Of a stretch of DNA of 64,000 nucleotides, positions 1 through 11,800 are shown one piece after another. The notes beneath the pieces are model-generated. The model searched no databases. It was given only the letters and a program-made list of their open reading frames with translations, and was not told the origin of the DNA. Source of the DNA: Siderastrea radians. Its lineage: Eukaryota > Cnidaria > Anthozoa > Scleractinia > Rhizangiidae. The position numbers were made by a program, and so were the translations under genes. The stretch spans positions 20,593,701 to 20,657,700 of the forward strand of contig OZ024890.1 in the NCBI GenBank assembly GCA_964017195.1, given 5' to 3'. Each line of letters begins with the position of its first letter. Position 1 is the stretch's first letter.

Positions 1-122
1 GAAAAAATAAAGCTGAGCATAATGATGGATTTTTATACTTTTAGGATATTTATGATAATACATAACTAGTAACAAAAACTGAATACCATATCATCTTATG
101 ACATGTTGCTGTACATGTTATT

Positions 123-716
123 TTAATTGGAAATTGATCCACACCAGTAAGACATATGACTTACAAGCTGTAAAGAATCATCCGTTCCTTGCTCAGGTGG
201 AACAGCCTCATCTCCAACCTTTGAAGGGAGATCTTTACTGTTCTCTTCATGTGGCTCTTGACTGCCTTGTTCGTCACCTCCTTTAACCTGTTGAGCAGCT
301 GTTACTTGGTTGGTTTGTTCTTCTTCTTTGACTTTCTTATCAGCTATTGCTTGCTGAGCTTGTGTGGCATCTCCTTGGATCTCTTCAATAACTGTTTCGT
401 GGTTGATTTCTCCACCATCTCCTTTAGGTTTCTCATCTGCCATTTCTTGGTTGGCTTTTTTGTCATCTTCTTTGACTTGCTCTTCAGCTGTTGTTTTACT
501 GTTCTTTAAGCTATCCTCAGTTTGGTGTGTTTCTGGACTAGCTGGTTTATCGGATAAAGAAGGGCTTTCTTCAACTTCTTTTTCTTTTGTGCTTTCTTCA
601 CTCTCTTTAACAGTAAGGACTTCATTTTCTCCTTCGCCCGCCTCACTTGGTTGAGTGTCATAAGCAGGTGATTCAACTGGTGCTGTGTTGACATGTTTTC
701 CATGAGCCTCATCCTA
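123..716 (-). CDS. Acidic, disordered C-terminal exon (parent gene uncertain)
   Basis: After an acceptor TTTCTATAG a frame stays open for ~197 codons (DEAHGKHVNTAPVESPAYD ... SYWCGSISN, stop TAA at 123). It is rich in Glu, Lys, Gln and Thr with no globular features, so an intrinsically disordered tail is likely. It sits in the right place and on the right strand to be the last exon of the nucleotidase-like gene, but exon 15 ends in phase 2 while this frame needs phase 0, so a small unseen exon between 717 and 2629 would be required. It could instead belong to a separate gene. The Lys-rich overlapping frame (790-506) is its shadow. Confidence 0.5.
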
Positions 717-2629
717 TAGAAAGTGGAAAAACAACTTACCAAAAACACATCTGGACACAACCAAGTGAACCCAAACAAACTCGTTAACACAAATAAAAGC
801 CATTAAGTAAAATGCAAGATCAACATTGGACGGACTAATTTTTTGTACTGTCTTCCACAAGATTAAAAGACGTATTTCATTGTCTATTTGTCAAATGTTG
901 AAGAAGGTTTTCACCCAGCTAATGCAAGGAATCGAAGTGCAGAACAAAGACAGTTACACCTGTTTTTGTGTGGACTATTGTAAACTTAATGATGTATCCA
1001 TTTGCCCTCTCCCATATGAACAGCTAGGAAAACTGATTTGGTTCTCAGTCAGCAACAAAGAAGCACATTAAGCAGTTGACAAAATGAAGAAACATGGACT
1101 TATTAAACTATCCTCTAGCCCTTTGACCCATGTATGCATTGTACTGCTAAAAAACAATGTGGATTTTCTCTTTGTTCAACTACAGCACCCCTCTCAAAAT
1201 GTTTTGCAAAAGAGAGCATAACAGGAGTAGAAAGGGAGTGACAGCTGGATCCACTTCCCTGTTTGGATGGAAGGGAGGGATGCAGCCTGTGAACAGGCTC
1301 CACAGTGAGGAAAAAGTTGGAGTTGAAGAGATCAGGGTCTGAAATTAACTTTTTTATGTGGGCATCAAGTGGCGACTGAAATTTTTTTTTCTGTCGCCAG
1401 AATGAAAATTCTGGTCGCCAACAAGTGTCCGTAAAATTTTTGCTTTCCAGGGAAACACAAAAACACGAAGTTTTTAAAGACGTTTCTTCGCTTAAAACAT
1501 CTTACTCGTGAACGATCGCCAAGAGTCAGACTGTCATGTAAAAAGGCATTAAATGATCGTGTAGCTTACATTTTAGTTAAAAAGGAGTTTTTGTTAATAG
1601 ATAGCTCTCTTAGTTTGAAGACTGAACATAACGCCACCTCTTCTGACTGTAAAGCGTTCTCAAAAACTTGCAGAATGCCAGGAAACATGACGTTTCGTTG
1701 AATATTCAATGGCGAAAGGAAAGCACATGATTATGCAATGCGCCCACGGTATGGCCGTCAGATGAAACCGCTGAAAACATGGCAGCCGCTTAATGTCGAT
1801 TACAGTGCGTGGATTACAACTGTTGTGGAGGTCATTTAACAGGAATCTTACCTTCGTTTTTGATCTAAATTATTTTCTATGGAGATGGTTGATTAGAGAT
1901 TATTCGACAAGACAAGGGGTAAGCTTCTGCTGGAAATCAAAACGAAATGCTGGAAATCAAAAGCGAAATTAATTCCTTGAGCGGCGGCTCAAAACATTAA
2001 CAAGATGCTGAGAGTTAGTCGCCTGGTGGCGACTAGCCTTGAAATTCTGGTCGCCAACACTCAATTTTCAGTCGCATTGGCGACCAGCTGGTCATGTTAA
2101 CTAACCCAACGTTTATGGTGTTTGACTAGTTTTATAATGTGGGTTTGTAATGCGATCCAAACAATGCGCGTGCTATAAACCTCCTGCTGTACATCAATAA
2201 TTTTTTCTCCTTCTACTCTCAACCAATTTCTAAGTTTAATGCGCTACTTGAAAGCTCAGAGAATGTAGATTTCACTGTACACAATGAGTTGGAGTTGAAG
2301 AGATGTTAAATAACCCAAATCTTATGGCGTCCACCCGAAGACAATTACATCTTGCAGACAACAGATGACATTTCAATTATGAGGGGGTGGAATGGCGGTT
2401 TCAATCCTTTGTCAACAGGCTCTCCCCCTTCCCTCTCCCTCTCCTTCCTTGCCCCTCCCCCCCTCCCCCATCTCTTCACTCATTCTCGCCCTTTGTTTTC
2501 TTCACTCTTTCCTTTTCTTCATTCCTTCCCGGACCAGAAAGCCTGTTCACAGGCTACAAGGGGCGTAAAAACTTAACTCTAGTGGGAAGTTTACAAGCAG
2601 CAAATAATTGACTGTAGGCAGCAACTCAC
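717..2629. other. Intron or intergenic stretch with repeat debris
   Basis: No convincing exon seen. Holds the GTCGCCA foldback at 1340-2105, and around 1240-1300 and 2400-2570 pieces of a repeat ending in AGCCTGT(T/G)(C/A)ACAGGCT with a CT-rich filler. Any exon linking 2630 to 716 would have to be short. Confidence 0.5.
1340..2105. mobile_element. Foldback element with TGGCGACTGAAA ends
   Basis: The left end (TTAACTT...AGTGGCGACTGAAATTTT) and the reverse complement of the right end (TTAACATGACCAGCTGGTCGCCAATGCGACTGAAAATT) are imperfect inverted repeats ~760 bp apart, and the motif CTGGTCGCCAAC recurs near both ends. No coding capacity seen. Called a MITE-like element. Confidence 0.5.
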
Positions 2630-2862
2630 CCATAGTCAGCTTGTTTGGACAGAGCTTTTAACAAACAGACAAGTACACAAATATGTAGCAACAACAAAAG
2701 CACATGAATCACTGCATAATCACTGAATCGTACCAATTTGGACGGATTTTTGGTTTCTGTTTGCTGTACTTGCATGGCATTAGCTTCAGCCTCTTCTACT
2801 TTTGTACCAGTAGTGTTTGCAACCTCATCCCACTCTGTAATTATTGTAATTCTACCCTCGAC
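2630..2862 (-). CDS. 5'-nucleotidase-like gene, exon 15 with hydrophobic segment
   Basis: 233 nt after acceptor ATCACAG. Reads VEGRITIITEWDEVANTT, a hydrophilic linker, then the hydrophobic run VIHVLLLLLHICVLVCLLKA, a possible membrane anchor. A good donor (GTGAGT) overlaps the in-frame TGA that would end the protein at ...KQADYG, so this could be either the last exon or spliced in phase 2 to something downstream. Confidence 0.65.
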
Positions 2863-5800
2863 CTGTGATGGAAGTTAATCGAAGATTAATGTTACATCAC
2901 GACCTTACTGTCACTACAATCCCTGTAAGTTTGGCTGCCACAACAGCTTGTCTCTGTATAATTGTAACTGACAAGAACTACACAAATTGAATATGAAACT
3001 ACAGAATGAAACTATAGAAATTACAGACAGCAATCTGAAAATGAAACACCATACTACATACATCTTTTGCGAACTTTCACAGACATTTTATCCAAACTTG
3101 TACCTTCTTTTCATTTGGATGTACAGTGAAGCACAAGTAGTGCTGACACCTCTTACCAAAACATACTATCAAAAAAGCAATTAAACAATCATATAATCAA
3201 CTACCCTTGTCATAAAAACTAAGTACATAAGTTGTTCTAGAAAATCCTACTACTAATGTTGTGTTGGCCAAGATATAGATCAACTGCTGAATTTCCCTAA
3301 AAATAGTTTTTATTGCTGAGAGCATCAACCTGAGGTGAAATGATGGTATGTTCTTTTTCCAGATTGAGAAAAAGTTCTTGTGATGATCTTCTACCTCCAT
3401 CATCAATCGTGTTGCATGATCTATGCCGCCTGTGAAGAAGAGAAGCTACTTTTCAGAAAGACAAGAAGGGTTTTCCATTGGCATGATACGTCTGAACTAC
3501 TTCACTCTCTTTTCCTTTGTTTGGATACTTAGTTGTACCCTTTATCTGACCAATTCCAGGTTACAATGAAGCTAGCTAATATGACCTTCAATCTTGGACA
3601 AAACTGTTGAAAATGAGTGACAACTTTGACCACAAAAATCACAAGAGCACTTCCTAATTTTCCCTCTCCCCCTTGTCAACGTTCCTTTGTCACCAAAAAA
3701 GTCTGATGAATCATCAGTCCTTCCAAACAACATCAAGTATAGGAGGGGGGGGGGGGGGCATTTCTGTAATCTTGTCTGTGTTTCCACGCAGGGAAATCAA
3801 GAAATATATTTTCTGTGGTAATTGCAATTGTTCCATCTAGTTCTGTGCAAGATTGTAGCCCGCCACATGTGCCCCAGTAGCCTATGGTTAGAGCGACTGC
3901 GTGGTGAGCAGAAAGTCATGGGTTCAATTACCACCAGGGCCTCAGATTTTTCTTCCACTTTTCTTATTCAGCTAACTGATTTTGCACCAAAAACTGTACT
4001 CTTTGGGGTGGCAGATACAGTATCTAAATTCATACCAAAGACAATAATTCTTTAAAGCCACCCACTACTACTAAGTGAAGACACAATCGTGACCAAATCT
4101 ACTTTAGCCACATCATAAGTGAATAAAACGAAGAGGCACAAATCATTAAATGCCCATTGACACAATGACCTTGGGCCACAGCATGCTTGACATTGTTATA
4201 GCCACTAACCAACAAATTTGTTTGATACTTTTAAATGGTATCTTAACTACAAATAAACAGAAAAATTAAAGCCACTTTCAGGCACTAAAACACCAAAACA
4301 TTACTTATTCATCACGATCACCGCCACCACTACCAGTACCACCATCACCACAACCAACTGTTTAATTCTGGGTGGAGCATAGGGCCTCCACAACACATTA
4401 CCGCTGTTCTAGGTTCAGATGGCTCTACTACTCCCGCTGTAATCCAGGTAGTTCCTGCTCTCTTCAATTCCACGTCGATTGATCTTCACAAAATTTTTCT
4501 CAGATGGCCACAGTACTTGTAGAATCCTTATTTTATTTTTTCCAACTTTGAACTGCCTATGCTGTCTCTGCCTGTCTAACAGTTTTCATCACACCATGAT
4601 TCTCACCAACTAGCATGTTGTGTTGCATCACAGCCTTTTTCCTTCACATCCTGGCCACTGTTTAAGCATTCTTTAGACCTCCTATTAGTCACAGGTTATT
4701 TTATTCATTTAGCAAAAGAATAATATTTTATCAGGTATCATTGCAAATGATAAGACTTGTGATCATGACAAAGTTCACTGACAGTCAGTTGAAGTGCAGT
4801 TTCCAAAAGTCAACATCTGATGTTCCAGTGCAACTTGATACCAAGTCAGTGACATATGTTAAGTAGAGAAATTTGTGTCTTGTTTATAACAAAGAGTTGT
4901 TGTCAAGCGCCACTGAGTAGTGCTCATGAAAGGCTAGTCCTTGTGGTGAGGGATAATATGAATTACAATGCCAATTGTGCTTTTAAAAAGTGAGAGTCAA
5001 ACATCAAGAGATGCGTAAACTTTGTAAAGAAAGGATTAGGTGAAGAACTTAATATACACATGGAAAGCTTACAAGCTTTGTGGCTACTTAATGTCGTGTT
5101 TTATATTATGTTAAAGTTGTCACAAACACCTTTAAATTGTTAAATATGTTTAACCGCAACTTGTGTTGATTATATGCTTCAACTTTCGACTGGAATAAAA
5201 AGTTCATACCCATAACGTTTTTAAACTTTACTGGATTAAAAAAAAACATTACAGAAGTCAATGGTGTCATGTTAGAACTTTATTATAATAAAATAAAATG
5301 ATATTGTTTCTGATACTGTTATGGTGCATCACATTACTTCACAAACAAATTATTTCACCTTCAATGGTTATAAAAGAATTCATTTAAATATCCATTCAAC
5401 AACCGATTAGACAATTTATAATTACAAGCACATCTTAACAAATGTAAGGTGACACAACGTGCAATATGCTTAGTGTGTGAAACAAGACTAGGGGTGGCAA
5501 ATGGTAAATTTGAGACTTTGCAAGATGTCCAGATGATCATTTTCTCGTGCAAGCCTGAGACTCTTTTCATTTTTAAATTGTGCAACCAAGCTTTTACAGT
5601 TTTCTAATTGTGAGCCTAAAACGTTTCTGGACATAAAACGTCAAACCCGAGACTTTCAGATTAGTTTTGGGCCAATAAAGATGTTAATCAAGCACATCAG
5701 AACTTGGAGATCCCGAGACGGCTAGGTCGAAAAAAAGATCAAGACTCTGAGACGTAAAGAATCGCTCAAAAATTGGGACTCTGAGATGCTTACAAACCAG

Positions 5801-8800
5801 CTGAAATTTTGTAAGACTCTAATTTTTGGTAACACCATTCACCACCCCTAAGACTGTGCTGGCAAATTATCCTAAATAACTATGGAACAGTGGCTTTCTA
5901 CATCAAATGTAACAGGGAAGACTACTAACCATAAAATCCTGGTTACAAGCTTTGGGTTTATACAAACCCAAAGAGGTTTTTTTCGGTATTTAAACACATC
6001 ACATTGTGGTATGCACCTTTAATGTTTTGTTACCAACTTATGGATCTATGACTGGGTGGGCTTTTAAGTGGACCTGGGCTTATAACCAGCATTTCACAGT
6101 ATGTCTTGTTGATATGGTTAGTTAATTGCCAAACATGACTTAGACCACTTTCAAATCCACTAGTAAGAACTTTGGATCAAAACCTGGGGAAAGCAAACTG
6201 CCCATCAAAATACCAACACTGCAAGACAAAGTTGCAAAGTGATGCACAAAAGAACATCTGGTTTGCCTGAGAACGTTCTGTTATTGAGGGAGGTGGGGTC
6301 TGTTTAACTATTTAGGTTTTGGGTTATGACTTGAAAGAGTTAAAATATGTGGTCACACTTACATTATTAGACTCTGTCTGTGCAATGATTTTGATTTGGT
6401 AACACCTCTCACAATGTTGACTGAGTGGAAATGATTTCTAACAATTGTGTTTAATATAGGACCATCCTCTTCATCAACCTGGACAAATCATAGAAATATG
6501 CGGTAACAAATTATTCAGGAAGGAATAAGTTCACATTAAAAGAAGGGTCATGCAAGAATTCAAAACCAAAGCTGCATGCATGTGGTGTCTTGAGCTGACA
6601 TGACGTTTTCCATTTTTTATCCGGCATGGCCAAAAGCGCATTACAAACTCCAATCTGTAACAACCTTGTTTATACATTGAGGGTCACTGTTGAGTTGGAC
6701 CAGTATCCTGGGGCTGCTACAGTAGCTGTGAGGGACTGGCACCGGTCCAACCATGAACAAGCTAGTAAATAAGGGTTTTGGCAAGTCTGCACTCAGGGCT
6801 AAGTCAGCTCAGCTTTCTCAGTAAAAGTCAGCCAAATTTCAGAGGCCTTAAATGTTAAATGTCCTGCTGTGCTTACAAGAACGGATCATCTTCGATTCAT
6901 TGATCATCATGACACTTGAACACAAAGTTAATCAGAAATGGTTTTAACTCACCAAAACTTTACCCTTTGTAAAGACCCGATAACCATCCTTACCCCTGGC
7001 AAGATATGACTTGGTACAAACTTTATATTTCTGAAGAAAAAGAACAAATAAAAAAAATTAACCAAGTCCCTTCATCAAGGCAACAAAATGCAATGATCAT
7101 TACTGGTCTAGTGGTTCCACTTGGGACAAAATTTGCAAATGAATGTGTGAGGAATCCTTCTGTCACATGATTTGCACTAAATGGCATAAATGCACGTTCA
7201 TTACGTGTATTAATTAGAAATACATTTGCATACAAGATAACAGGGTGGTCTGAAAAAACACAGGGCGCTAATAAAAACTACAGTATAATGAAAGCAGGGT
7301 AAGCCGTTACAGTACAGGTCATTATTCACTAACTTGATTTTCTGCCACTTAGCTACTTTCAAAGACACTGACCCAAGTACAACGCCAACAAATCTATATG
7401 AACCTTCAGAGAAGAAATTATTCCTGAAACACCAATAAAATAATAGGAAGTTCATCAAAGCTTTCGGAACTCATCCAAGTCCCTTTGTCAATTATGTGAT
7501 TACAGGATTTTGGTCATATCCTGCACGTGACTTTCTGTGGGTGTTTTTGCCGTTCACACCCTTACTGGGATGCGATTTGTACTAGAAGGAATAGGTTTAA
7601 AACTAGTTCCTTTTAGTTATCTTGTTTAACTCCCTGGTGAAGTCTGTGTTATCACATGAAACCGGTCGGAGGATACAGGGTTCAAAATAAAATCAGAGCT
7701 TTTAGCCTGAAACTGTCAGCTTTTTTTCTCAAGGCTGCTTTTTAGCCGGCTGTCAAGATGAATGGATAAGCACCATATGAAGAAAGACCATTTTCAACAG
7801 TTTTTTTTGTCTCACGTTGCATGACACTACATTGGAATAAAATGTTTCCATTCTTAACGAGTTCCTTTACGAAAGTAATCCTAGAGTGAATAATTTCTCG
7901 TAAAGGTTCACAATTTCTTCGAAAGTTTGCTGCAAAAAGACACTGCCCGAGATGCATTGTGCGCGAAATCTAATCTGATAGCATCCTAGTTTTTCTTTTT
8001 TATTTCAAAAACTTAGATTGTAAAACTTGCCACTTGAATCACTTAATGAATGAAAAAATCAAATCCTGATCGGCATTTAATGATTCTCTCCTGTCCAAAG
8101 TTTCAATGTTTTAGTTTGTTTGTCAATTTGCAAATTAAGTCAGTCCTTCGCGAAAAAAATAAATGCTGCACCGTGAAACGACACTTTTACTTCCGTCTCC
8201 AGCAAATTAAACTACTGGACGAGAAGGTGAAAGCACACACAAAAAAGTGACAATGCACTAACAGGAACAGGATCAAACACTCAGTGGTAACAAAGAAAAC
8301 CGTGAAAGAAAATTTCCTCGGTTTCTGAAAGGGAACTGAATTGCTGTGGCACTGCAATCCTATGCCTTGTCCATTTCCTCAATTAGGTCGAGTTACTGAA
8401 CACATATGATGCCCCATTGGAAAAAAGAATGCCAGCAAATAGAGACATTTGCCAGAACAAAAAGGTGATTTACAAGAATCGAGACAATGATTGATAGCGT
8501 TTTGCAATTTAGAAAGCTTTTAAAACATCATCCAATTTGCTTTAGGTACATGTATGTGAGTAAGTGTACTTGTTCCAGCGACGTTGATTTCGTCGATCAT
8601 GGCATCTAATTTTTCTATTTCTACGGCGAAAAATCATGGCAAGTGTGGTCAAAGTGGCAGCTATTGCCGGCAGCCGGCTGCTATTTTGAATCCTGGAGTA
8701 CACGCAAGCTGACAAGGTCCATTGCTGTGTGCTATTCACCAGATCTCATTTTATTTATTTATTTATTATTATTTATTTTTATTGTACAAAACATACAAGC

Positions 8801-11800
8801 ACCCCATATTGCCGAAAATTCTTTGGAGCTCTTGACCAGTACAAAGATCTTCGGCCAAGATAACCACCTACTATCAGGCAAAATCTCTGAGACCATCTAC
8901 CTCTAACAGCACCAGCTGGCCATGAACCGTGACCAGGGCTACCTGCACCTCCCCTCTTTCTATGGAGCGATCTTCCAGCCTTGTCACCAAAACGAGGCTG
9001 CACATCAGTAATCACAACATTGACAAAGGGACTTGGATGACTTCCAAAAGCTCTGACAAAATTTTCCATTTAACTGTTGAAGAATAATTTCTTCTACGAT
9101 GATTTTCACACAAAGGAATCTTCATGTTGTTATACAAACCTTGTTCTTGTCAAGTGGTTCATCATTAATTCTAACAGTGTTTTCCAGTATTCTGGAACCA
9201 GGATCTTGCTTAGGGTTAAAAGAAAATCTCATTCCTGCAACCTTTATAACACGAAATTAAGAGGTAATTAAAAACATGGACTTCATTTAGCAATTCATAG
9301 TCTTCCATGATGTAATTTTATATTTGCAAAATTAGATGAAACACATCACACCTGAGGAAACCTTCCTTCAAGCTTAGGCCACTGGCTGACTCCATTTTCT
9401 AATGCCTGTGAAATCTGATCACCTGAGAATAAAGAAGAAGAGTCTTGAAATAGATGACATTGCTTCATTCGGTGGATGGATAGTTTAATTTATACAAGGG
9501 GGACATGGAGATCTTTACTAACTGGATACCACTTCAGAACTTTGATCAGGACTATCTGCTATTGTGTTGTTTCCTTACAGAACATGCTTTTCTCCATATT
9601 ATTTCTGTTGACTCAGGTGTGTAAATCGATATTGCCAAAACAAAACAGAAACATAATAAAATGCTGGAGGTACGCAGATTTGGCCCTTTGATCTTGAGAT
9701 TGTAGGTCCCAATGAAAGTCCAAGTGCTGACCACTACGACACTGCACCTGTGGAAATGCTAAAGGTAACACTAGACTAATCCCATCTACTCTCTACTGGC
9801 TTCACGCTAAGAAAACTGATAAATTAAAGTTTCTCTGTATGGGCAGCCGGAATGCACTTTAACTACACAGGATATAATCCACTTTACCTACACAAACAAA
9901 ACATAGGCACGCAATGCGTGCAGAGCCAATGACATTTTGTTTCACTGACAATGTGGTGAAATTTATCCTGATAACCTATGGGTCTTTACACTTCTGTCAA
10001 GTCCCACCCTAACCCCTCAACCCCGCATCCCCCCCTCCTCCCACCAAAAGAAACTTGTGGTTATCCACTATAAAACCTGGTAATGATCGAGTAGCGTGAC
10101 TACGTGACAGTTAATTACAGCGTGACATCAAAATTGCAACGTGAAGTAAAGAAAGCTCTCTCACTGTTTCACTGTTCTTCAAAGACAATTAACATAAACA
10201 AAAGCAAGTAAACTTAAACTCACCGTCGAAAATATTGCCTCCTTAATAGAGTACTAAAGCCATTACGTCACGTTGTCATGACAGCAAAATTTTCTGTTCT
10301 AAACAAAAGTGCATTCCATTCAAAATGGCGTCGCTTTCTATCGCTTCGCTGCTTTCTTTCTTCTCAGAAGAAACGAAATCCATCAAAAAAGGAGAAAATC
10401 ATTACAAATCAGAACGTGTAGACGCATTTACTTACCAACAGGGCGTTTTACGTGGAGAAGTACACACAAGCATGAAAAAGAAGGTTTATAAAGTCACGGT
10501 GAGTTAAGCTGAACGAAAGCATTAAAGTCGGTTCAAGTCACTAATTTGTCACGGCGTGTTTTCGCCTAGTTTAAATTAATTGATTCTGTATAAGAACTAC
10601 AGATAATAAAGAACTTTTTAATTAAATATGAAGATTTTCTTTTTAGCGTGATAGCGTTGTAGATATATTCATATTTAGTAGCGCTCGAGTCGTTACGTGC
10701 CGAAACTTGAAAGCTAACTTCACCGTGCTTAATGTGTTTGTTTGGGTGACTTTGGTTCTGTCCTCAAGGCAAAAAAAGAGAAACCCCTTCACTCCTAAAA
10801 CGTCTGCTTGGAGAATATGATTTATCCAGGGTAAAAGCCGTACAATGGGGAGTTAACACGCTGCGAACAGGAAAAACAGTGAAAGATACTGGGATCTGGT
10901 TTCATCCCTCTGGAATTCTTGGTGCTTCTTCGGATGGAATTTTTTGTTGACCATGAAACTGACCTTGAGGTCAAGTGTCCATACACTGAACGAAACCTCA
11001 CCATCGAAGAGGCAGCCAAATCAGAAACATTTTCCCTTGAGAAAACTGAAAGTGGACAGTATGCAATGAGAAAAGACTATGTTTATTGGCATCAGGTCCA
11101 AGGAGAAATGTACTTCACACACAGGAAGTTTTCTTATTTTGTTGTATGGACTACAAAGGATGTAGCTATTCTAAGAATAGAAAGGGAAGAAAATTGGGCG
11201 GCCAACAACCCACGCTTAACACAATTTTACCTTGAACACATTTTCCCAAAAATAGTGGAAGGAAAATTGTAGTGCAATTGATCTTTTCAAGATTTTCTAT
11301 CTGAGTAATGGACATAATAGTGGGCTTTATTTGGGGGGGGGGGGGGGGGGTGGGGGCTATGGTAATCTGAGACTGGTATTGTTGGATCTGGTGTTACCAT
11401 TACTTGGAGTTGTACTTTTATGTAAAATGAATCTATTTTTGTCTTGAAAAGGGTCAGGGATAGAAGGCCTCAGTGGCATTACCCCACCCAAGCTTCCCTT
11501 AAGTGCCCCTACCAGGAGTTTACCCCATGAGCGAGATAGTAACCAGTAGTTGTAGAGTGGGCTGAGATCAATCAGAAATATCATCCAGTGGACTGCCGAT
11601 TCACAACCTCTCGTTATGGACCAATAGACACTAAGGAAAGCAAAATGGAATAACTAGTTTCTGAGAAAGAAACCAGGAAGGACTCCCTAATTGACACCAT
11701 CAGGGATACTTCAACACCGGTGACGGGTGACATGATGCTCATAATTTTAGAAAAGTTTAATTCTTAATTCTTGTTTTTAAAATGTAATCACAGGAATCAA

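Noticed and set aside
506..790. Lys-rich 94-aa minus-strand frame
   Set aside because: Shifted reading of the acidic exon; the acidic frame is longer and follows a good acceptor.
8779..9069. 96-aa minus-strand frame (MENFVRAFGSHPSPFVN...)
   Set aside because: Only a 15-residue stretch recurs; the remainder is low-complexity Arg/Gly and crosses no splice signals.
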